DNA of 64,000 nucleotides from Bacteroidetes bacterium ADurb.Bin037 (GCA_002071175.1 MWER01000004.1:248001-312000), one strand, 5' to 3'. Numbered from the stretch's first letter, positions 27,066 to 36,005 are shown. The notes: a model not told the origin generated them from the sequence alone. Made by a program: numbers and translations.

Positions 27066-30000
27066 ATGAAAAAATTTTTGAAATGGAGTGCAGCCTTTCT
27101 GGTACTGGGTGTACTCGCAGTAGGCTGTATTAAGAATGAGCCTAGCCCGGGCATTGAAGCCATGCGTGACGCAAAGGCTGCTTTGCTGCTTGCTCAGGCT
27201 GATCTTACAAAGGCCAAGATACAGGTAGAAGCGGCCAACGCTGCTTTTACACTGGCTCAGGCTAGTTATCTCAAGGCACAGGAAGCTGTTGTAGCTGCCA
27301 CAGCCAGGAAAATAGATGCTGAGACAGCTCTTATAATGGCGCAAGTTGAATGGGAGAAGGCTCTGACTGCTTTTCACAAAGAAGCATGGGCTCTAAGGAT
27401 AGCTGAACTGGAAATAGAACTCGAGGTAATTCGAGCAGAAGCCGATGCCGCCATTGCCGCGTGGGAGCTTATAGTCGCCCAGTTACAGGCAGATATGGTT
27501 CGAGCTATGCAGGATTACGAAGCAGCTCTTCTTGCCTTTGAACAATGGAAGATCGAAAATGCCGATACATTGGGTCAGGCTCTCCTGGCTAAATTGAATG
27601 ATATCGTATTCCAGATTCAGATGGTGATTTTAGACATGGCCCAGGCCAATATAAACCTGAACTTTGCCAAGGCTGCATACCACTGGTATGTAAATGTTGT
27701 TTATCCCGAAGACGTTGAACGGGTCCTCCTGTATATGCAAGCTGAGAAAATGAGATTGGAATGTCTGATAGAGTATCTGTCCAGCGTAGCAGAGGCTTAC
27801 GAAGCCATCTACAATGAATATCACGGCGAATTCGACGAAATGATAGCCGAATTCCAAGAAGTGATCAACGGTCTGCGTGTTCAAATTGCAGAAGCCGAGA
27901 TCGCTTTCATACAGCTGCAGAAAGAATGGTTGGAGTTTGACCATGCAGCTCTTGAAGCCGCTAACAGAGCACTGGCCAGAGTCAGGACAGTTACTATTCC
28001 CAATGTATTCAGCGACGGCGGAGATGATCCCAACATTCACGTTTTCAACGGGACATACAGAATCAGAGCTCCCTGGACAGGTGCCAATAGCATGTTCAAT
28101 ATGATGGAGCGTGATATGCGTGTTATTGAAGATACCCGTGTTGAATTTGAAGATCAGGATTCCGGAGTTATCGAACGTAACATCGCAGCTAAAAAGAAAC
28201 AATCCGATGACGCTGCTGCCAGGTATATAAAGAATTGGAATGATTGGCAGAAATATTATCAGGAAGCACGTATTTCCGGCAGCCATGTAGGTATCCGCTA
28301 TACTACCTGGGTAAATGCATGGAATGACTGGAACACTGCTATGATTAATTTCAACGCCCATTCCAAGATCTATGGAGACATGTATGAAAGAGCCCAATTT
28401 CTGATAGGTGAATACATGTACTACCTTAACGGTATTCTCGATGCAGAGAAAGAAGGTTTGCTTGTGCTACCAGGCGGTGCCACTCTTTCCCAGGTGCTCG
28501 GAGGCATTTATTTTGATGCCGCTAATTTGGCAACATATATTTTCGGACCCAGCGGAAAAGATTTTCTTGATGTGATCAATGCGATTTTCGTTATGTTGGA
28601 GATTCCCGGCAAGATGGACGCCATTGTCACAGAACTGAAGGCCATCATGGATGGTACCCACGCCGAAGGTTGGCCCGCATTCTGGGATCATGCCACTGCA
28701 TGGACCTACACGACAAAACCGCTGCCGCCGCCTTACGGTGATATCATGCGTGCCGTGTATGACAAATCCAATCGCGAAATTACCGATATGTCCAAAGAAG
28801 AATGGACAACATGGCTGTTCCTGTACTGGTTGTTCCAGAAGAGAACCGTTGAGATCGGTCTGGAAGGCGCAGGAACCGTTATAACCATTAATGTAGCCCA
28901 ATATACCGATGCTGCTCCGGTTGTTTTAGAAGACTTCTTTGGAGAACTGGATAGGGCTGAGTATAGAAGCTATATGGTTGGTGTCAGCACCAAACCTATA
29001 GAGAATGCAATCAATATTTACTACGATGCTGTAGAGGGTCTAGGAAACTTGGAAAGAGCCATGTTCAGACCATTTCACAGGGAGTGGAGAGCCAAAAAGA
29101 ATGTATTTGACTCTAAAGGCAAGGTAATTGGTAATATTGATTGGTCCAGGACTGAAGCTTTGGCTGATGTAACTGAAAAACCGGCTATTACTCACATTTA
29201 TTCAATACCTTCTCAATACAATCCTCCTGTATACGATGACGCACCGCATTGGAACGAAACCCAACCCAGACCAGTAGATGCTAACGACTTCTTCTTCGTT
29301 CTGGAAGGTCGTGACAAATTAGGTCGTACCGTCGTCAGTCCGTCACTTGACTTTGACATTACCTATCTGAATGAAGTTTGTGACCTGTACGTATCGTACG
29401 CCGCCCTGTTGAATGCAGGTGAAGACTGCGGTGACCAATGGTCACAGTGGGCAGGAGACCTTCCCCTGTGGTTGTGGAGTGAAAGAGATGGTTACGGTCT
29501 CGGTCACTACTTCTATGCCATTTGGCAGGCCCGCGATTACCAGGCTTACCAGGATACTTACAACCGCGTAATTAATGGTGAATATGCCGCTCTGATAGAC
29601 AAGATCCAGGCATTGTACGATGCCCAGAGGGCACTGTATCTTGAAGTCAGAGATCGTAGGGATGCACTTCAGGATGAGCTTGATGCTATTGAAGAGGCAC
29701 TGCTGACACTCGGTGGTTACTATGACTCTGTAAATGGTGTATGGGTATTAGGTTTAGTCGAAATCTATGAACTGTGGATTGATGAATACCAATGGCTGAT
29801 CGATCAAGCTATATGGGCACACAATGAAGGCAATCTTGCTTGGGAATGGTATTGGGAAGACGGACTGCTCGCGGCATGGCTTAGAGCTAAGGACAACCTC
29901 CTTGAAGCACAGCAGGCGCTCCGCAGGATTAATGAAGCCTTTGCTCTCTACGAACAGGGTCTGCCAATGCCTGACCTCATTTTCTGGGGGAATGTGATAG

Positions 30001-30122
30001 AGAATGAGACTCTTCTCTACCAGGCAGAGATCGACTTCTGGCTGCTAGAGATCGGGAAATTGCAGAATGAACTTACTGTATTGGAAGGCATCAGAGCTAA
30101 ACTTCTGGAAGACTATCTATAA
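27066..30122 (+). CDS. giant coiled-coil surface lipoprotein, possible surface-layer type protein
   Basis: The 1018-residue protein has a lipoprotein signal (LVLGVLAVGC, Cys21). Residues about 30-165 form a long Ala-rich coiled coil (AKAALLLAQADLTKAKIQVE and similar heptads), a second helical stretch runs to about 310, and the centre is globular and unusually rich in Trp and Tyr. Another coiled-coil region covers about 840-1018 and ends ELTVLEGIRAKLLEDYL. I recognise no catalytic motif. The outer-membrane barrel gene follows 24 bases later with its own signal peptide. The combination of a very large lipoprotein and a barrel recalls the surface-layer lipoprotein/barrel pair BT1927/BT1926 of Bacteroides thetaiotaomicron, but I cannot confirm homology by reading alone. 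Confidence 0.7.
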   Translation: MKKFLKWSAAFLVLGVLAVGCIKNEPSPGIEAMRDAKAALLLAQADLTKAKIQVEAANAAFTLAQASYLKAQEAVVAATARKIDAETALIMAQVEWEKALTAFHKEAWALRIAELEIELEVIRAEADAAIAAWELIVAQLQADMVRAMQDYEAALLAFEQWKIENADTLGQALLAKLNDIVFQIQMVILDMAQANINLNFAKAAYHWYVNVVYPEDVERVLLYMQAEKMRLECLIEYLSSVAEAYEAIYNEYHGEFDEMIAEFQEVINGLRVQIAEAEIAFIQLQKEWLEFDHAALEAANRALARVRTVTIPNVFSDGGDDPNIHVFNGTYRIRAPWTGANSMFNMMERDMRVIEDTRVEFEDQDSGVIERNIAAKKKQSDDAAARYIKNWNDWQKYYQEARISGSHVGIRYTTWVNAWNDWNTAMINFNAHSKIYGDMYERAQFLIGEYMYYLNGILDAEKEGLLVLPGGATLSQVLGGIYFDAANLATYIFGPSGKDFLDVINAIFVMLEIPGKMDAIVTELKAIMDGTHAEGWPAFWDHATAWTYTTKPLPPPYGDIMRAVYDKSNREITDMSKEEWTTWLFLYWLFQKRTVEIGLEGAGTVITINVAQYTDAAPVVLEDFFGELDRAEYRSYMVGVSTKPIENAINIYYDAVEGLGNLERAMFRPFHREWRAKKNVFDSKGKVIGNIDWSRTEALADVTEKPAITHIYSIPSQYNPPVYDDAPHWNETQPRPVDANDFFFVLEGRDKLGRTVVSPSLDFDITYLNEVCDLYVSYAALLNAGEDCGDQWSQWAGDLPLWLWSERDGYGLGHYFYAIWQARDYQAYQDTYNRVINGEYAALIDKIQALYDAQRALYLEVRDRRDALQDELDAIEEALLTLGGYYDSVNGVWVLGLVEIYELWIDEYQWLIDQAIWAHNEGNLAWEWYWEDGLLAAWLRAKDNLLEAQQALRRINEAFALYEQGLPMPDLIFWGNVIENETLLYQAEIDFWLLEIGKLQNELTVLEGIRAKLLEDYL

Positions 30123-30146
30123 TAATACGGATAAGAATTGCGTATA

Positions 30147-31037
30147 ATGATAAAAAAACTTAGCATATTTCTGATAGCTGTTCTAACGGTTGCGTCCCTT
30201 GGGGCGCAACCGGTGGAACGCTCCGGAAGTGCTGTATATGCTCCACGTGCGGGACAGTTTCAAGTCTCTGCGGTGTTGGGTGGCGGATTATACTTTGACT
30301 ATTTGGATAATTTAACCCCACTTCTGCCCAAATACATGGCGAATGAAGAACTGGGGATAGATCCGACGGACAAAGGTCCGGGATATTACCTGCAGATGGG
30401 CAGTATGAATAACAATTCCATTGTCAACCTAGCAGGAATCCAGGGCAAATTCTTCGCTACGAACCGCATTGCAATAAACGCCATGTTTGCCATGCAAATA
30501 GACGTAACTCCCAAGCGTGATTATATTGAAGGTGTTGAATTGGAGAGCAGCAGTCTTACCCCTTCCTATTCTTCCGTACGTTCCAGTTCCGGATTATTGA
30601 ATATGGGAGGCATTCAGTGGGTTGAAGGCAGGTTGACCAACAAGTACCTTGTGACTGTTGGTTCAGACTATTATTTCAACAACTGCAACGGAAGGCTGTT
30701 CCCCTACATTGGTGTACTGGGCGGTTTTCAGCATGCAAGAGTACAGGCATATCTACCCTATACGGGAATAGAAGTGTCAACAGAAGAAGGGACAGATCCC
30801 ATTGAACTTTATGCGTTGGAAAATCGTGCAGGAGAAGCATATGCAATATCCGGGGCGATCACAGCCGGTGTGGAATACAATTTCCTGCCCGGTATGAACA
30901 TTGCTCTTGAGGTACGCCCTTTCAATTATTACTATTCAGCGATCCGTATGTATGCAGACGGCCTAGAATATAATGCATATGAAATGCAGTTTAAATTCTT
31001 TGCCTTCCCGCAACTTAAGATAGGATTCCGTTTTTAG
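30147..31037 (+). CDS. outer-membrane beta-barrel protein paired with the coiled-coil lipoprotein
   Basis: The 296-residue protein has a signal peptide (LSIFLIAVLTVASLGAQP) and beta strands typical of an outer-membrane barrel (FQVSAVLGGGLYFDYL, YLVTVGSDYYFNNCNG, LFPYIGVLGGFQHARV), ending in the terminal aromatic FPQLKIGFRF. I use the ATG at 30147 rather than the TTG at 30138. It starts 24 bases after the coiled-coil lipoprotein and is followed by a terminator at 31063. It may anchor or export that lipoprotein; this is inferred from gene order. Confidence 0.75.
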   Translation: MIKKLSIFLIAVLTVASLGAQPVERSGSAVYAPRAGQFQVSAVLGGGLYFDYLDNLTPLLPKYMANEELGIDPTDKGPGYYLQMGSMNNNSIVNLAGIQGKFFATNRIAINAMFAMQIDVTPKRDYIEGVELESSSLTPSYSSVRSSSGLLNMGGIQWVEGRLTNKYLVTVGSDYYFNNCNGRLFPYIGVLGGFQHARVQAYLPYTGIEVSTEEGTDPIELYALENRAGEAYAISGAITAGVEYNFLPGMNIALEVRPFNYYYSAIRMYADGLEYNAYEMQFKFFAFPQLKIGFRF

Positions 31038-31062
31038 TGATCATTGAATGAACTTATATGAG

Positions 31063-31089
31063 ACCGCTCCTTTCCGGGGCGGTTTTTTT
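31063..31089 (+). terminator. intrinsic terminator after the surface-protein pair
   Basis: An eight-base-pair stem with one G-U pair (arms 31063-31070 and 31076-31083, five-base loop) is followed by seven T residues. It ends the coiled-coil/barrel transcript; the next promoter box begins directly in and after the T-run. Confidence 0.85.
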
Positions 31090-31091
31090 AT

Positions 31092-31099
31092 TACCTTTG
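31092..31099 (+). promoter_or_regulatory. Bacteroidetes-type -7 box for the small lipoprotein gene
   Basis: TACCTTTG matches TAnnTTTG, just past the terminator T-run and 20 bases before the ATG at 31120. Confidence 0.55.
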
Positions 31100-31119
31100 T
31101 GTTGTTAATTAACAGAATT

Positions 31120-31596
31120 ATGAAAAAGATCGTCTTATTAGTTATGATGACTGCAGGCCTTGTTTCCTGCAATACACCGTCCGATGTTCCCCAACTTGAC
31201 CTGCCCCTATCCAAGGCATTGAAGGATAATAAAGAATTAAAGGAATTTGTTAGTGAAACCATTGAAAGCGTAAACACCCTGGCTCGCGAATGTGTGAAAA
31301 TGCATGCCCAGGCAGAGGAGTTTATAAATGTGGATTTCGATTCACTTACGTCAGCCCAGCAGCAGGAACTTGTCAGAAAAGACTATGAATACGTTGAACT
31401 GTGGTATAACTTCAATGTCTTATATACTGCCAGGACTATAAAATTGTTAGAGTATCTAAAAGACTCTTCCATGCCGAAGGAACAGATCGCGGACCTGGGA
31501 AAGATCTTCGTGGAGATCAATAAATTTGTCCAGAATTTAAAAGAAACCTACGGCGAGGACCTGAAGCTTGATCCTTATCCGACACCAGTAGAGTGA
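31120..31596 (+). CDS. small helical lipoprotein of unknown function
   Basis: From the ATG at 31120 the protein has 158 residues, with a lipoprotein signal (VLLVMMTAGLVSC, Cys17) followed by a mostly helical, acidic body (SKALKDNKELKEFVSETIESVNTL, written here only as a boundary). An upstream in-frame start exists but overlaps the terminator and lacks a plausible signal peptide. The stop overlaps the GTG start of the DUF3109 gene (GTGA), so translation is coupled. I do not recognise the family. Confidence 0.7.
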   Translation: MKKIVLLVMMTAGLVSCNTPSDVPQLDLPLSKALKDNKELKEFVSETIESVNTLARECVKMHAQAEEFINVDFDSLTSAQQQELVRKDYEYVELWYNFNVLYTARTIKLLEYLKDSSMPKEQIADLGKIFVEINKFVQNLKETYGEDLKLDPYPTPVE

Positions 31597-32162
31597 TCAT
31601 CATTTCAGATAAGATCATTGTCAGTGACGGGGTACTGACCGGGCATTTTTGTTGTGACCTGCCTGTTTGCAAAGGTATCTGCTGTGTCATAGGCGAGAGC
31701 GGGGCACCCGTTACCTCTGACGAATCCCATCTGCTGGAACGGGAATGGGAACGGTATATCCCTTTTATGCAAAACAAAGGTGTACGTACGGTTAAGACAC
31801 AGGGGCCCTGGGTCAAAGATTGTGATGACGATGCCGTAACTCCCCTGATAGAGGGGGGAGAATGTGCCTACGCTTACTTCAGTGACGGAAATTGTATGTG
31901 TGCCATAGAAAAGGCATGGAATGAAGGGATCTCTTCCCTGCGAAAGCCCATGTCGTGCTGGCTGTATCCCATCCGGATCCAGAAACTTTCAGGCGATACG
32001 ATAGGACTCAATTACCACCAATCGTATTTGTGCGGTGGGGCCCGCATACTGGGAGAAAAGAAAAAAGTAAGGGTATTTGAATTCCTTAAAGAACCCCTGA
32101 TCCATTATTTTGGGCAGGAGGTATATCGCGCTATTGAGGAGGCAGCAAACAATCCCGTATGA
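31593..32162 (+). CDS. DUF3109-family cysteine-rich protein
   Basis: The 189-residue cytoplasmic protein has a dense set of cysteines: HFCCDLPVCKGICCV near the N-terminus, GGECAYAYF, GNCMCAIEKAW, MSCWLYPI and SYLCGGARI. This pattern belongs to the DUF3109 family, related to small zinc- or iron-chelating (YkgJ-like) proteins. It starts with GTG at 31593, overlapping the stop of the lipoprotein gene. Its 3' end overlaps the convergent hemW gene by 32 bases. Metal binding is likely; the biological role is unknown. Confidence 0.85.
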   Translation: MIIISDKIIVSDGVLTGHFCCDLPVCKGICCVIGESGAPVTSDESHLLEREWERYIPFMQNKGVRTVKTQGPWVKDCDDDAVTPLIEGGECAYAYFSDGNCMCAIEKAWNEGISSLRKPMSCWLYPIRIQKLSGDTIGLNYHQSYLCGGARILGEKKKVRVFEFLKEPLIHYFGQEVYRAIEEAANNPV

Positions 32163-33270
32163 TATTGTCCGAAATGAAAAGGTGATCGGCCGGAATGTAA
32201 ATCCGGTCGTTTTTTTTGATAAGCAGTCCCCGTTCCAACAACGGGGCTGTTCGTTTTAACAGATGCTCCACTGCAAGGGGTCCTTCATGTTCCTCTATCC
32301 GGGAAAGCGACAATCCCTGCACGGTCCTGAGCTGCAACATGATGTACTCGTTATGTACATCGCGGGCCTTCAGGCGGTCATAAGTCCGTACCGGTTTGTC
32401 GTTCCGGATCCCTTCTATATACCGTTCCAGGTGTGCCACATTGGCATAGCGGTTACGACCGTCAAAAGAATGGGCTGCAGGCCCCAATCCCAAATAGGGG
32501 ATCCGTAACCAGTACCCGCTATTGTGCTGCGACTCCCTGCCCGGCAGAGAAAAACTGGATACTTCGTACTGGATATATCCCGCCTTTTGCAGGATTGCCT
32601 GTAACAGGGCGTATTGTCGGGCACATTCCTCCTGCGGTGGGAGAATCCCTTTCCGGCCCCAAGGGGAAGAAGGTTCCAGGCTTAGCTGATAGGCAGAAAT
32701 ATGTTCCGGCCCCAGGTTGATAGTTTGATATAAGGTCTCTTCCCACTTGGATATCGAAAGTCCAGGGAACCCGAATAGCAAGTCTATGCTGATGTTGCGA
32801 AAACCGGCCATCCGGGCATCTTGGAACGATCTTATGGCAGTATGGCCCATATGCCGACGCCTCATGGCTTTCAGGTGATCATCGTCAAAAGACTGGATCC
32901 CGATGCTCAGCCGGTTGACTCCGGAGTCAAGCAAGGCAGTACAGTAATCTGTGGTAATATCTCCCGGATTTACTTCCACGGTGACTTCGGAAGGCTCCAT
33001 TTCGGCCTTTTTCATGTCAGTGGTCAACATGTCCAGTAACGGATGCAATTGACGGACAGAACATACGGAAGGAGTTCCCCCGCCCAGATAAATGGTATGG
33101 CGCAACGGGAACTGTCCGCTGCGCCATATGGTAATCCAGGAATTCTGTTCCCGTTCCCATTCCCGTTGAATGGAAGCCAATATCACGGGAATCTCCCGTG
33201 TATTGGTAGTGGAATAGAAATTACAATAGGAGCAAAAACTCCGGCAAAAGGGAATATGAACGTATATCAA
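32131..33270 (-). CDS. hemW: radical SAM heme chaperone HemW (coproporphyrinogen III oxidase-like)
   Basis: The 379-residue protein opens YVHIPFCRSFCSYCNFYS with the radical-SAM cysteines Cys9, Cys13 and Cys16, then YLGGGTPSV and the HemW-type middle FDLL-like segment (ISIDLLFGFPG). HemW proteins bind heme and insert it into respiratory enzymes; they are often misannotated as HemN. The start is a TTG at 33270 overlapping the previous stop (TTGA), which matches the family N-terminus closely. Its 3' end overlaps DUF3109. Confidence 0.88.
   Translation of the reverse strand: MIYVHIPFCRSFCSYCNFYSTTNTREIPVILASIQREWEREQNSWITIWRSGQFPLRHTIYLGGGTPSVCSVRQLHPLLDMLTTDMKKAEMEPSEVTVEVNPGDITTDYCTALLDSGVNRLSIGIQSFDDDHLKAMRRRHMGHTAIRSFQDARMAGFRNISIDLLFGFPGLSISKWEETLYQTINLGPEHISAYQLSLEPSSPWGRKGILPPQEECARQYALLQAILQKAGYIQYEVSSFSLPGRESQHNSGYWLRIPYLGLGPAAHSFDGRNRYANVAHLERYIEGIRNDKPVRTYDRLKARDVHNEYIMLQLRTVQGLSLSRIEEHEGPLAVEHLLKRTAPLLERGLLIKKNDRIYIPADHLFISDNIIRDCLLPPQ
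32187..32217 (+). terminator. intrinsic terminator for DUF3109, inside the hemW coding region
   Basis: An eight-base-pair stem with one G-U pair (arms 32187-32194 and 32202-32209, loop ATGTAAA) is followed by eight T residues. It lies 25 bases past the DUF3109 stop and within the antisense strand of the hemW C-terminal codons, where the T-run encodes Lys-Lys-Asn. Confidence 0.8.
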
Positions 33271-34124
33271 CGCAGGAGTATGTCGGCTGCGCCAATTTGT
33301 CCGTCAACGGTATATGCTTCTGCCTTGTATATGCCACGACTGAAGCTAACTCCGCCAAAATAGATGCAGAATTCCACTTCCGTTCCTTGGTAGTCGATCT
33401 CCCGGACGGCCGAATAGATCATTTGTTCTCCGGCAGTATTGAACACTCCCTGGTCGGGATTGGTCAATAAAATACCATCCGGTCCTTTGACACGCAGGTA
33501 AATGTTGTGAGGCCCTTTCCGTGCAATAGAGTTTTCTATAAGGCTCCCACACAATTTAAGCTTGGAGATCCGGCTGGATCGCTCGGATTCTTTGCCGCTT
33601 TCGGTTATTCCGGTAAGTATGAAGTTACGTCCCTTGATCTGGGCCCCAATTTCAACCTGACGGGCATACTCTTCGGTCGTAGTGCGGAGCTCTTCGTATT
33701 GCTGTGTTGCCCTTGAAGCCTCTTCCCTTGCCTGGGTGGCATCCTGCCGTAGCGCCAGATTCAGGGTGTTGAGTGAATCTATTTGGTGGATATAGCTACG
33801 CATGATGCTACGCAAAGTCCCCAGTTCCCTCTCGTATTCACGGATACGGGCACGGTTGGTAGCTTCGGTCTTGTTGATACGTTGTATAAGCAGATCGATC
33901 TTTTCCCGCTCTTCTGTCAGGCGCAGGTTGAGCGTATCGTTGGTCGTGCTCAAAGAATCATATTCGGAACGCAATTGTATCGTTTGCCGGGTAAGTTCCT
34001 CTTTTTCCAGGTTCAGTTCTTTTATCATACCGCCACGGTCTATCCAAACCCAGGCCAGAGCTCCTATCAGTAAGGCTGCCACTACTGACAGGATAATGAT
34101 AATGGTTTTAAGATTCTTTTCCAT
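33267..34124 (-). CDS. single-pass membrane protein with coiled coil and C-terminal beta domain
   Basis: The 285-residue protein has an N-terminal membrane segment (TIIIILSVVAALLIGALAWVW, about residues 7-27 and shown only as boundary), a coiled coil of about 130 residues (heptads such as LEKEELTRQTIQLRSEYDSL), then a beta-rich domain from about 160 (GRNFILTGITESGK to AYTVDGQIGAADILL). Similar proteins occur across Bacteroidetes without a known function. Its stop overlaps the hemW start; it starts two bases after the alkylsulfatase-like gene. Confidence 0.7.
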   Translation of the reverse strand: MEKNLKTIIIILSVVAALLIGALAWVWIDRGGMIKELNLEKEELTRQTIQLRSEYDSLSTTNDTLNLRLTEEREKIDLLIQRINKTEATNRARIREYERELGTLRSIMRSYIHQIDSLNTLNLALRQDATQAREEASRATQQYEELRTTTEEYARQVEIGAQIKGRNFILTGITESGKESERSSRISKLKLCGSLIENSIARKGPHNIYLRVKGPDGILLTNPDQGVFNTAGEQMIYSAVREIDYQGTEVEFCIYFGGVSFSRGIYKAEAYTVDGQIGAADILLR

Positions 34125-34126
34125 AA

Positions 34127-35947
34127 TTAAAAATTAAAAAGTTCCATGAAAGAATAAAAGCTTTCCGGAGTTGCTCCGGAAATAACCAATTTTCCATTTG
34201 CTACGGCGTCTTTAGGATTGAGCTTCGCCAGAACCAGTTGCTTCCAGGTCAGCGAGTCGGTCACGATCTCGAACTCTCCCTTGCTCGCAGATGGGGGATT
34301 CACCTCGAGGATGCCCTTACGAACGTTGAAAGTGTAGTGATCTGACGCCTTGGGGTCATTTGTCTTGATGTCGGTCAACTGAAGGCTAACGACGATGTCC
34401 TTCTCCATCGATTTCGATGCATTGAGACTGACGGCCATGATGCGATGCAGGGTTGCCATGGGCATCAACTTAACAAATCTATCTTCGATCCTCGAAAAAA
34501 CAAGCTTTGGATCAGCGAGTGCAAAGTTCCTACGGGTCTGACCGGTCATCAACAAGTAGTCGGACAGAAGCATGTTGCGCGCCTGCGAATTCATCGTGTT
34601 TTCTGCCAGGGTCAGCATGGCCGCTTTTTTGGTCTCAAATGCCACAGGGTTATCCGGGTCCAGCAAGAGCGCATCATCGGCGAATCTCAATGCCCATTGC
34701 GGGTTAATATTCAGAGCCGCCTGGGCTTTGCTTGCCAGATCACCATCGCCTTCAGCGAGGAAGGCCGACATTTCTGCCTCACTCTGGGTAGTTTGAGGAA
34801 ACAGATCCCTTATTTTGCCGGTGTAGTAACCGCGGTAATAGCGGAAGATGTGGACGATATTCCATTCTTTCGATCCATAAACTTCCTGCAAATAGGGACT
34901 GGAGGCAAGATGGGGCGGCAACACGATCAGGTCCATCATCTCCCCCGCCGTATAGCCTTTGTTCATGTAGTGGAGTGTTTGGTCATTCACGAACTGGATT
35001 GCATCGCTGAAGTTGGTGAGGTATTGGTTGACGTTTTCTTTTCCGCCGGTGACGGGATTGGGCCCATGGATCGTCACAAGGTATTCGGGATTGAGTCCTC
35101 TGGCAATCTTCAGACTATTGACGTAATCCAGCGGATCCCTCAGGCGGCTACCTCGCATGGTCGATATAGCCGGAAATGCCTCGTAGACGACGGCGATCTG
35201 GATCAGGGCTTCTTTTTGCGGCAACCACACTAAGAGGACATCTGTCGTCTCACCGGCTACGGGAATGAGATCTACATCAACACCGGCGATTGTCAACCTT
35301 GTCTCTTCCTTGATGGTCTTTGTCGGCGCCAGGAAGCCTGATGGCCCGAAAACCTGCGGCCCGGCAAGTACGTAGCCGGAATACCAACCTTCTCCGTTCC
35401 GGACGGGTGCGTCCTGGAACATAATGCCTACCATCTTGAGGCCGCCCTCTACTCGCGACGGATAGACCGGGCCAAACCACTCGCTAAACATGTTACTCAG
35501 CAGGCTATGGTGACCGATGATCTCCGTTTGCTCGTCGGCAAAAACAGAGGCGCCGTTGACATGGCAGTCATGGTGATGGGTGTAGATGATTGCTTTGACG
35601 GGTTTCTTGTCAAAGATATTATCCAGGTCGGCATTGAAAGCATCCTTGACCTTCTGTGCTGCGGGAATGCTCTCCCCGGGATCTACGACAATCAAGCCGT
35701 CGATGCCTTCGATAAGCACGGGATTGTCCCGGTTGTATCCTCTGGCAACCCAGACACCGTCCGTTACTTTTAACACTGCGGGTGGAAAGAATTCCTCATA
35801 CTTGGCAAGGAGCGTCGGATGGACGGGTACTGCCTCCGGCTGATATGGCACCGGCACTGTTACAGGTTCTTGTGCCGCTACGTAACCAGCTGTCCCGACC
35901 AGAGCCAGGATAGTCACGAGGACAAAAAGTTGGCATTTCGTTTTCAT
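34127..35947 (-). CDS. exported alkylsulfatase-like metallo-beta-lactamase-fold protein
   Basis: At 606 residues this has the three-part layout of SdsA1-type alkyl sulfatases: an MBL domain, a helical dimerisation domain (about 370-480), and a C-terminal sterol-carrier-like domain (from about 490, VSLQLTDIKTND). It has a signal peptide (FVLVTILALVGTAGYVAAQ). The zinc motif normally HxHxDH reads HHHDCH (residues 124-129), putting Cys128 where the metal-binding Asp should be. I checked the bases and there is no frameshift. The family cleaves sulfate esters of long-chain alkyl groups; with this change the activity is uncertain. Confidence 0.78.
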   Translation of the reverse strand: MKTKCQLFVLVTILALVGTAGYVAAQEPVTVPVPYQPEAVPVHPTLLAKYEEFFPPAVLKVTDGVWVARGYNRDNPVLIEGIDGLIVVDPGESIPAAQKVKDAFNADLDNIFDKKPVKAIIYTHHHDCHVNGASVFADEQTEIIGHHSLLSNMFSEWFGPVYPSRVEGGLKMVGIMFQDAPVRNGEGWYSGYVLAGPQVFGPSGFLAPTKTIKEETRLTIAGVDVDLIPVAGETTDVLLVWLPQKEALIQIAVVYEAFPAISTMRGSRLRDPLDYVNSLKIARGLNPEYLVTIHGPNPVTGGKENVNQYLTNFSDAIQFVNDQTLHYMNKGYTAGEMMDLIVLPPHLASSPYLQEVYGSKEWNIVHIFRYYRGYYTGKIRDLFPQTTQSEAEMSAFLAEGDGDLASKAQAALNINPQWALRFADDALLLDPDNPVAFETKKAAMLTLAENTMNSQARNMLLSDYLLMTGQTRRNFALADPKLVFSRIEDRFVKLMPMATLHRIMAVSLNASKSMEKDIVVSLQLTDIKTNDPKASDHYTFNVRKGILEVNPPSASKGEFEIVTDSLTWKQLVLAKLNPKDAVANGKLVISGATPESFYSFMELFNF

Positions 35948-36005
35948 TGTATTTCTCTTTATCTTTTCTAAAACTATCTTGAACCGTTTAAAAATTTAAT
36001 TAACA

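Noticed and set aside
27630..28397. A 255-codon open frame on the minus strand inside the coiled-coil lipoprotein gene
   Set aside because: It is antisense to a longer and more convincing gene, and its Ile/Gly/Cys-rich sequence looks like a reversed coding frame.
34445..35233. A 262-codon plus-strand frame opposite the alkylsulfatase-like gene
   Set aside because: The minus-strand gene has recognisable domains throughout, while this frame has no motif or plausible start context.
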